From: Pseudomonadota bacterium
Lineage (GTDB): Bacteria > Pseudomonadota > Gammaproteobacteria > Burkholderiales > Eutrophovitaceae
Assembly: GCA_002704665.1 (NCBI GenBank)
Contig: PAHB01000014.1
Location: forward strand, 1-11,378
DNA length: 11,378 bases
Direction of reading: 5' to 3'
In this document: piece after piece, positions 6,587 through 11,378 of the stretch
How the letters are laid out: every line of letters starts with the position of its first letter
Position numbering within the stretch: the first letter of the stretch is position 1
The notes under the pieces: model-generated
Seen by the model: the letters and a program-made list of their open reading frames with translations, nothing else
What the model was told of the DNA's origin: nothing
Database searches by the model: none
Translations under genes and position numbers: made by a program

Positions 6587-7369
6587 CTATAAGAAAGTGG
6601 CGCACACAGTGCCAAATGCTGAGGATTTAACTTCCACCAACCTCTTATCGCCAACAGGGATTGGCGGTCCCCAAGCTCCAGTCAAAATAATTTCCCCTTT
6701 TTTTAGCTTCCTACCATTTTTGGATTGTTCTGCAATAAGCCACCCCATGGCAGAGAGCATATCATGAGGCCATTGTTTGTCTTTCCAAGAATCTACGATT
6801 TTACCATCATATATAAGCTCTAGGTCTGTAACGACTTTGTCCTTAGGATCAAGGACACCGTCACCCAAAACTACGCCGGAGTGAATCGCATTATTTGCAA
6901 GTAATTCGGGGCCCTTAGAATACTCCCCTCGAAAAACAAAATTATGAATTTCAATAACCGGATGGACAGATGCAATCGTATCAATTATATCGATCGGTTT
7001 AGTCTCTCTGGGGTCAATGTCATCGCCTAAAATAATTCCAAATTCAGCTTCCATAGAGGGATTGTCATATTTACTCTTTTGCAATTGGACCCCGTCTAGG
7101 TGGCGCTCGGTATTCCACAATCTACCCCAAGCTGGATGATGCATGCCAATCATTTCTTGATTACCTTTATCAACTAGACCAATCTTGTATCCTATGGCCT
7201 TTTCACCACGCTGAATCCTCAAATCAGCCACAGCCATTTGAAGTTGCCAAGCTTCGTGCACATTTAATGTTAACCCCTCAGCGAACAACGTACCCGGTTT
7301 TCCTGAGTCATAATCGCTGAGCATTCTTTCAGCTAAAAAATTTATATTCTCGGGGTCAAATTTAATCAT
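6587..7369 (-). CDS. 2-keto-4-pentenoate hydratase family enzyme (MhpD-like)
   Basis: About 260 aa, the usual size of the family, which adds water to 2-hydroxypentadienoate-type acids in meta-cleavage routes or decarboxylates related 4-oxalocrotonates. Numbered from ATG 7369, GYKIG places K62 near the active site. EAEFGIILGDD gives metal-ligand candidates E107 and E109, and HPVIEIHNF gives E140. This is the same spacing as E. coli MhpD (E106, E108, E139). LTGAWGPPIPV near the end fits the family's LTGS..P region. TTG 7384 would add five residues but has no spaced ribosome site; GGAG stands three bases before ATG 7369, which is short but better. No other aromatic-degradation genes are nearby, so the exact substrate is open. 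Confidence 0.88.
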   Translation of the reverse strand: MIKFDPENINFLAERMLSDYDSGKPGTLFAEGLTLNVHEAWQLQMAVADLRIQRGEKAIGYKIGLVDKGNQEMIGMHHPAWGRLWNTERHLDGVQLQKSKYDNPSMEAEFGIILGDDIDPRETKPIDIIDTIASVHPVIEIHNFVFRGEYSKGPELLANNAIHSGVVLGDGVLDPKDKVVTDLELIYDGKIVDSWKDKQWPHDMLSAMGWLIAEQSKNGRKLKKGEIILTGAWGPPIPVGDKRLVEVKSSAFGTVCATFL

Positions 7370-7517
7370 TTTCTCCGTTGACAAACCTGTTTACAATTTT
7401 GTTCCTAGACCAGTGCCTGCTAGAAAAATGTTCCATATTCGTTGATAGCTTTATTGCTGATCCACTATTTTTTATTCCACAAGTTAGGGTTATTCCTGTG
7501 TAATGACAATGTACTGC

Positions 7518-7916
7518 CTACGGATATACTCTATCACAAGCTTTTTTAAGCACAATTCCATCTACCGTTTTAGGAGAAGGGTATTTCCATTTTCTATTTT
7601 CCCCCTCGGATTCTTGAAGATCGCTATTACCGCGACCCATCGGCTCCTTGTGAAAAGAATATCTCACCCTCTTTAAACGGAATAACTTACAATCACCTTG
7701 ATTATATGTCTTGGTAGACAGATCTCCATGCACTGGCGTTGGTTTGCGATAATCAATCAAGAGCCACCAATAAATATATCCATCAGCTTTTTTTAATTCT
7801 TCAAAATCTATATAGTAAGACACCGCCCTACTTTCACTTATTTTCGCCCATTCTGCAAAAGTTAATGACGAGACCGCCCCTGCTAACACTAACATTGTAA
7901 GCATTGTTTTTTTCAT
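7518..7916 (-). CDS. Small secreted two-cysteine protein, surface-adhesin E-like
   Basis: A 132-aa protein with a clear Sec signal peptide (MKKTMLTMLVLAGAVSSLTFA, cut before EWAK). The mature chain follows the surface-adhesin E-like pattern: EWAKISES, YYIDFEELKKADGYIYWW near 34-51, GDLSTKTYNQGDC with C76, YSFHKEPMG near 86-94, a W at 110 and C127 near the end. This is the clearest of the three related proteins and is close to the family's usual length. One disulphide (C76-C127) is likely in the periplasm. The role is unknown; protein E of Haemophilus is an adhesin, but most environmental relatives are uncharacterised. GGAAG about eight bases before the ATG may serve as ribosome site. Confidence 0.82.
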   Translation of the reverse strand: MKKTMLTMLVLAGAVSSLTFAEWAKISESRAVSYYIDFEELKKADGYIYWWLLIDYRKPTPVHGDLSTKTYNQGDCKLFRLKRVRYSFHKEPMGRGNSDLQESEGENRKWKYPSPKTVDGIVLKKACDRVYP

Positions 7917-8065
7917 GCTCCAAACTTCCGCCCAGACAGCATTTGAATGTTTCTGAGTATAGATAACGGTAGGAAGCCGAGATTCGCTCCAACTAAAATT
8001 TTAAATACCGCTTTCCTTCGTTTTTTCACTAGAGGAGTCTTTCGAATAATGGTTATGTTTTTCGG

Positions 8066-8098
8066 ATGATAATACCCCCTTTGTTCTGGGTAGTAAAA
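8066..8098 (+). repeat. Intergenic 33-bp repeat, copy B
   Basis: ATGATAATACCCCC opens it and GGGTAGTAAAA closes it. Ungapped, it matches the copy at 9928-9960 at 26 of 33 bases. TACCC (8073-8077) and GGGTA (8088-8092) can pair as a five-bp stem. Confidence 0.55.
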
Positions 8099-8123
8099 AT
8101 TTATTTACGGGAACGAGTTTCGA

Positions 8124-8153
8124 GTAAGGTTAAGATAAAAGGGATTTCAGAGG
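8124..8153 (+). repeat. AT-rich repeat element, copy 3 (short form)
   Basis: TAAGGTTAAGATAAA is followed directly by AGGGATTTCAGAGG. It matches the two ends of copy 2 (5833-5883) but lacks its middle part. Confidence 0.4.
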
Positions 8154-8324
8154 TAAAAAATGAAGTCCAACCCATCAACAGTCAAATCAGTACTATTTAA
8201 AAAAACCTTCTTGAATACTATGTGATCATTTTAACTCAATTTAGCCGATTTTTAATAAAAATAAGTTCGAGTAAATAACATTCAGTTTGATTTTTTATAG
8301 ATTTTTATTAGTACTAAAGAATCA

Positions 8325-8522
8325 TCAATATACCCTTGTCATCAAAAGGCCGGAGGGCAAAATTCTCGCACAATCTCCTTTGTCGTTACATATTTGCACT
8401 TTTTTCGGTGCGGCCGCATGCGCTTCTTTTATAAAAGTTGAAGTAAATGGAATCGACGCAATTGCAATCGCTATCAAAGAAAGCCCCAATAAAATAGCTT
8501 GTGGTGTTTCCATATTTCTCAT
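8325..8522 (-). CDS. 65-aa one-helix protein with C-N-(x)n-G-(x)n-C-A motif
   Basis: A short protein with one hydrophobic helix at about 9-27 (AILLGLSLIAIAIASIPF) followed by KEAHAAAPKKVQICNDKGDC and a short tail. C45 and C51 lie in the ICNDKGDCA motif, closely similar to ICNHFGTKCA of the 74-aa protein at 5576-5800. AHA before AAPKK could be a signal-peptidase site, so the tail may be secreted or anchored. ATG 8522 has AAGGA (8529-8533) six bases upstream; a second ATG at 8513 is less well placed. Function is unknown. An open frame on the other strand (8287-8721) overlaps it but reads as an antisense shadow. Confidence 0.7.
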   Translation of the reverse strand: MRNMETPQAILLGLSLIAIAIASIPFTSTFIKEAHAAAPKKVQICNDKGDCARILPSGLLMTRVY

Positions 8523-8709
8523 TGTTTTTCCTTTTCTAAATCATGAAGAGTTTCCAAAATTTTTCTTTTATCTTTCCAAAAACAAGTTCGTCCTCTTATC
8601 AACCTCTTCCACTTTTGGTGAGTTTATCAATCTGTTCTGCCATGGCTGTTTCTCTTCTATTTTGTACCATGTATGTCCTAAAACCCGAATAAACGAAAGT
8701 TATTTGTCT

Positions 8710-8737
8710 TTGAAGTTTTAAAAAAAAATACTAGTAT
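8710..8737 (+). promoter_or_regulatory. Candidate promoter of the dehydrogenase gene
   Basis: TTGAAG (8710-8715) and TAGTAT (8732-8737) are spaced 16 bp apart and each matches the sigma-70 consensus at four of six bases. Transcription would begin near 8744, where the hairpin series starts. The match is modest. Confidence 0.4.
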
Positions 8738-8742
8738 ACCTA

Positions 8743-8889
8743 GGTTTCAGGTTAGATCGACGTCCATGACAACCTGCTGAATCGGGCGAAGGTGACTGCC
8801 CGAAAAACGATGTAGCCAAGCATTGGCAATACCCAAAGAAATCGAGGCGAACTGAAGTTTTTTTTATGTGTTTAAGGGAGTAACAACAA
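8743..8889 (+). ncRNA. Candidate structured 5' leader of the dehydrogenase mRNA
   Basis: Three perfect inverted repeats follow one another: CAGGTT/AACCTG (8748-8753 with 8771-8776), TCGGGC/GCCCGA (8782-8787 with 8798-8803) and GCCAA/TTGGC (8815-8819 with 8823-8827). A T8 run lies at 8858-8865. The bases at 8743-8750 can instead pair with 8852-8859 just before the T-run (eight pairs, three of them G-U), which would exclude the first hairpin. It matches no riboswitch class that I recognise. Confidence 0.4.
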
Positions 8890-9894
8890 TTGAAACTGAA
8901 AAACTTTGCTTTTTTTCCACCACTTGATGAACCTAAACATCATAGTAAACGAGATTTTATAGAGCGAATGAAAGTCGACTTTCCGCAAATCGATATCCTC
9001 GCTTTTAATAATGAAACGGAAGTTTTAGAGAAAATTGAAATTGTTGAAGCAGGATATGACTGGATCGAGCCGAAGGCTATCCAAAAAGCGCAAAAATTGA
9101 AGTGGCTTGCTAACCCTGACTCAGGAGGTTTTGTAAATGAATCAGCAAAAGACGGTTGGTTCTATCAACAGCTAATCGAACATCCCGTTTTAGTTACAAA
9201 TCCAAGGGGCATTTATTCAGATTTTATCGGTCAGCATGTGATGGCATACATACTGACTCTGTCCAATCGGCTACCGGATTACATCGAGGCGCAACGAAAT
9301 AGGCTTTGGCATCCCGAGGCTAGAAGACACAAAGCGCTGCATCTACGAGAATCAAAGGTTATGATTGTCGGCGCTGGAGGCATAGGTCAAGAGGTTGCGA
9401 GACTTTGTAAGGGCTTTAACGCTCACGTTTTGGGAGTCGATCCCAAATTCAAATCGTTAGAAAATTTTGATCAAATTCTGTATCCAAGCGAATTAAAAAA
9501 ATCCGTCGGTGAAATTGATATTCTAGTTGCTACTGTAATGCATACTCCCGAAACGCATAATCTTTTTAATATCGATATTTTTAAGAAAATGAAACAAACT
9601 TCAATCTTTATAAACATTGGCAGGGGTAAAACAACAGTTCTAGATGATTTGATTTATGCTATTGAAACGAACTTAATATCCGGTGCTGGATTAGACGTTT
9701 ACGAGGAAGAGCCGCTTCCGAAAAACCACAAATTGTGGACAACTCGTGGGGTGATTATGACACCGCACGTAGCTTTGATGGATTCAGATCAGGAGATTAC
9801 GAATCGGCGATATCAAATTATTAAGATGAATATCGAAAGATACAATCGTGGAGAGGAGCTCCACAATTTAGTGAATAAAAATAAATGGTACTAA
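8890..9894 (+). CDS. D-2-hydroxyacid dehydrogenase, NAD-dependent
   Basis: A 334-aa enzyme of the D-isomer-specific 2-hydroxyacid dehydrogenase family, normal in length. It would interconvert a 2-keto acid and its D-2-hydroxy acid with NAD(P)H in the cytoplasm. The nucleotide-binding GAGGIG lies at 161-166, with D184 at the end of the second strand, which favours NAD. The catalytic set is R245 (INIGRG), E274 (EEEPLP) and H293 (MTPHVA). LDVYEEEPLP is the family signature. The start is TTG 8890, supported by a strong AAGGGAG (8874-8880) nine bases upstream; no ATG fits. It has a long leader with hairpins, so regulation in the 5' UTR is possible. The neighbours give no substrate clue. Relatives include glyoxylate/hydroxypyruvate reductases and phosphoglycerate dehydrogenase-like enzymes. 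Confidence 0.92.
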   Translation: MKLKNFAFFPPLDEPKHHSKRDFIERMKVDFPQIDILAFNNETEVLEKIEIVEAGYDWIEPKAIQKAQKLKWLANPDSGGFVNESAKDGWFYQQLIEHPVLVTNPRGIYSDFIGQHVMAYILTLSNRLPDYIEAQRNRLWHPEARRHKALHLRESKVMIVGAGGIGQEVARLCKGFNAHVLGVDPKFKSLENFDQILYPSELKKSVGEIDILVATVMHTPETHNLFNIDIFKKMKQTSIFINIGRGKTTVLDDLIYAIETNLISGAGLDVYEEEPLPKNHKLWTTRGVIMTPHVALMDSDQEITNRRYQIIKMNIERYNRGEELHNLVNKNKWY

Positions 9895-9927
9895 GATTCC
9901 TTCCCAACACCAGTTATAGCGTATCAA

Positions 9928-9960
9928 ATAATAATACCCCCATTGCTAGGGGGGGTAAAA
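9928..9960 (+). repeat. Intergenic 33-bp repeat, copy A, with a 7-bp stem
   Basis: TACCCCC (9935-9941) and GGGGGTA (9951-9957) are exact arms around a nine-base loop. It lies 40 bp past the dehydrogenase stop and may end transcription or slow RNA decay, although no T-run follows on the plus strand. It matches copy B at 26 of 33 bases. Confidence 0.55.
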
Positions 9961-10043
9961 AATAAGTGACGGGGGGTGTTTTGGGGTATATTTATTAGAG
10001 TTGATAAGAGTTTTGTAGTTATCGTGCTGGCTGTTATCTGGGG
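9949..10043 (+). other. Run of G-tracts between two genes
   Basis: G-tracts of 7 (9949-9955), 6 (9971-9976), 4 (9983-9986) and 4 (10040-10043) lie on one strand in otherwise AT-rich DNA, within the 264-bp gap before the DUF481 gene. They could form a G-quadruplex or be prone to slippage. Confidence 0.4.
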
Positions 10044-10158
10044 AGGTCGTAGATGGTATCGAGGCAAACTGAGGAAGCGAAAGCAAATACCACACAACGA
10101 TTACACGAATGCGCCTGAATAGCTTGTTTTTGGATTCATAAGTAGTGGGATATATTGG

Positions 10159-11175
10159 ATGCTTAAATTAGTTTTTTCAAAAAGAGTAATGGCTACTGTT
10201 GTACTCTGTATCTCTTATTTTGGAGTAGTAGCATCGGACGAAATATATCTCTCCAACGGGGACCGAATAACGGGTGATATTACTCAGTTAGTAGACGGCA
10301 ATCTCGGGGTAAAAACATCCTATGCCGGTGTCATTAATATTAGGTGGAGTGAGGTTAAATTTCTTAAAAGTGAAAAAACAGTTTATATCGGAGTAGATAA
10401 GGAGACGATAAAGGGGGTTATTTCGGTTGAAGACGGTGTCGTTATTCTAGATTCAGACAATAAGGATAAGCGGGAGGTAAAATCGGGCTTGGTTCAATTT
10501 ATCTTTCTGAAAAAGCCTTCAATTACAAAAAAATCCGGAAGAATTGATATGGGATTCAGCAATACTTCGGGTAACACAGAAACATTAAAAACTCGACTTG
10601 ATGGCGAGGTGTCATATAGAAAAGGAGAAAACAGGTTTGTTTTGGGTTTTTTATTAAATCAAGGCGAAGCTGAGGGTGTAAAGAATGAAAATAATTCGTT
10701 ATCTCGTTTTAAGTATGACAGGTTTCTTACCGAAAAATGGTACACATTTCTTGCATTAAGTATGGAGGAGGATGAGTTTAAGGATATCAACCTACGTTCT
10801 ACAGTAGGGTTGGGTCTCGGTCGCCAATTTATCGATTCTTCGCTCACACAATTATCAGTTGAGATTAGTGGTAATTACGTATCTAGCGATTTTATTAATG
10901 AGAATGATACAGACTACTCAGCGAGCAGTTGGACTCTAAACTTTCATAGAAAACTACCATCTTGGCGGGCGAGTATTTTTCATCGAAATTCTGGAGTGAT
11001 TGGAATCACGGAGGACGATAAGCTTTTTATTCGCAGCCAAACTGGTTTGAGATTTCCAATACGAAAAAACTTGTCAGCAACAGGTCAGTTTGATATCGAC
11101 TGGGATAAAACTCCTGCTACTGGACGGGATAGTATGGACCGCAAAACGGTTTTTTCGATTGGTTATAGGTGGTAA
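10159..11175 (+). CDS. DUF481 outer-membrane beta-barrel protein
   Basis: A 338-aa protein with an N-terminal signal peptide (to about residue 26, VVAS then DEIY). An N-terminal region of about 100 aa begins EIYLSNGDRITGDI. It is followed by a DUF481 barrel from about residue 125: GRIDMGFSNTSGNTETL, then alternating amphipathic strands such as RFVLGFLL and WTLNFHRKL, ending VFSIGYRW. A C-terminal aromatic residue is the usual signal for barrel assembly by the Bam machinery. Relatives include YdiY, called salt-induced, but the cargo or role is unknown. GGGA (10147-10150) eight bases before ATG 10159 may be the ribosome site; ATG 10189 is an alternative but would remove the positive start of the signal peptide. 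It is preceded by a G-rich gap and is probably its own transcription unit. Confidence 0.9.
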   Translation: MLKLVFSKRVMATVVLCISYFGVVASDEIYLSNGDRITGDITQLVDGNLGVKTSYAGVINIRWSEVKFLKSEKTVYIGVDKETIKGVISVEDGVVILDSDNKDKREVKSGLVQFIFLKKPSITKKSGRIDMGFSNTSGNTETLKTRLDGEVSYRKGENRFVLGFLLNQGEAEGVKNENNSLSRFKYDRFLTEKWYTFLALSMEEDEFKDINLRSTVGLGLGRQFIDSSLTQLSVEISGNYVSSDFINENDTDYSASSWTLNFHRKLPSWRASIFHRNSGVIGITEDDKLFIRSQTGLRFPIRKNLSATGQFDIDWDKTPATGRDSMDRKTVFSIGYRW

Positions 11176-11378
11176 TAGTATTATCACGAACGCTCCGGTT
11201 TCGGACTCTATATCGACTTAATATCTTCTGCCTAAAAACTTTTTGATAGGAGTCAACTAATTACCTTTTTTTATAAGTAGAATTTTTTTTCTGTCTACTT
11301 TGCCGTTGAGATAATTTTGTCTATTCCTACAAATGACATAAAAGATGTAATTAGTGCGCCCCCGGAACGGCATCAATA
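11176..11378. other. 203-bp AT-rich tail with no gene supported
   Basis: No start or coding signal is convincing on either strand. AAGTAGA (11275-11281) and TCTACTT (11294-11300) are exact inverted arms around a T-rich loop, a weak hairpin of unknown use. A promoter for a gene to the right cannot be excluded. Confidence 0.4.

Larger units (their letters stand above)
7917..8324. other. 408-bp gap without a convincing gene
   Basis: No credible frame is seen. The gap holds a 33-bp hairpin-like repeat (8066-8098) and a GGGATTTCAGAGG element (8124-8153). It separates the one-helix gene from the two-cysteine gene, matching the arrangement at 5009-5575. Confidence 0.6.
8523..8889. other. 367-bp gap holding a promoter and structured leader
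   Basis: No gene is supported. The left two thirds are AT-rich with no clear signal. The right third carries the promoter and hairpin-rich leader of the dehydrogenase gene. Confidence 0.6.

Noticed and set aside
8287..8721. Plus-strand 144-codon open frame
   Set aside because: It runs antisense over the 65-aa gene, has no ribosome site at its start, and its protein is irregular and low in coding character. The minus-strand gene has a ribosome site and a relative.
9935..9970. Classical intrinsic terminator after the dehydrogenase
   Set aside because: The stem is good, but an A-run and not a T-run follows on the plus strand, so it is listed as a repeat hairpin instead.
11262..11378. Minus-strand frame open to the right window edge
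   Set aside because: Only about 39 codons, rich in Lys, Asn and Ile as random AT-rich DNA would be, with no recognisable protein end.

Overview
The window looks like a chromosomal stretch from an AT-rich, Gram-negative proteobacterium, most likely a marine gammaproteobacterium. The Gram-negative call rests on a DUF481 outer-membrane barrel ending in an aromatic residue, Sec and Tat signal peptides, and a Zur-like operator in front of a COG0523 GTPase. The species is inferred only loosely. No rRNA, tRNA, transposase, phage gene or CRISPR array was seen. Genes are short transcription units on both strands with unusually long AT-rich gaps.

Layout. Positions 3-59 may hold the tail of a gene entering from the left. 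Positions 82-1979 (minus) hold a two-gene unit: a COG0523/CobW-type metal-chaperone GTPase followed by a DUF1826 protein, joined by an ATGA overlap and preceded by a perfect 21-bp palindrome that resembles a Zur box. At 2162-2494 (minus) is a small secreted protein with an uncertain start. Positions 2647-4502 (plus) hold a secreted acetamidase/formamidase-family protein and a Tat-exported protein resembling a small TAXI-type solute-binding protein. Positions 4631-5800 (minus) hold a small secreted two-cysteine protein and, 567 bp upstream of it, a 74-aa one-helix protein. At 5915-6508 (plus) is a DUF938 methyltransferase, convergent with a 2-keto-4-pentenoate hydratase-family enzyme at 6587-7369 (minus). 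Positions 7518-8522 (minus) repeat the earlier pattern: a two-cysteine secreted protein with a 65-aa one-helix protein upstream of it. At 8890-9894 (plus) is a D-2-hydroxyacid dehydrogenase with a long, hairpin-rich leader, and at 10159-11175 (plus) a DUF481 outer-membrane protein.

The GTPase/DUF1826 pair is plausibly a zinc-starvation response. The amidase and its downstream partner may act together on a small amide or solute in the periplasm. The most unusual signal is the twice-occurring arrangement of a tiny one-helix protein with a C-N-(x)n-G-(x)n-C-A motif upstream of a small two-cysteine secreted protein, both on the minus strand, with a related AT-rich repeat in the gap each time. A third two-cysteine protein lies at 2162-2494. 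A 33-bp hairpin-like sequence also occurs three times in intergenic DNA (2543, 8066, 9928). These repeats and the dehydrogenase leader are the parts that ordinary annotation does not explain.
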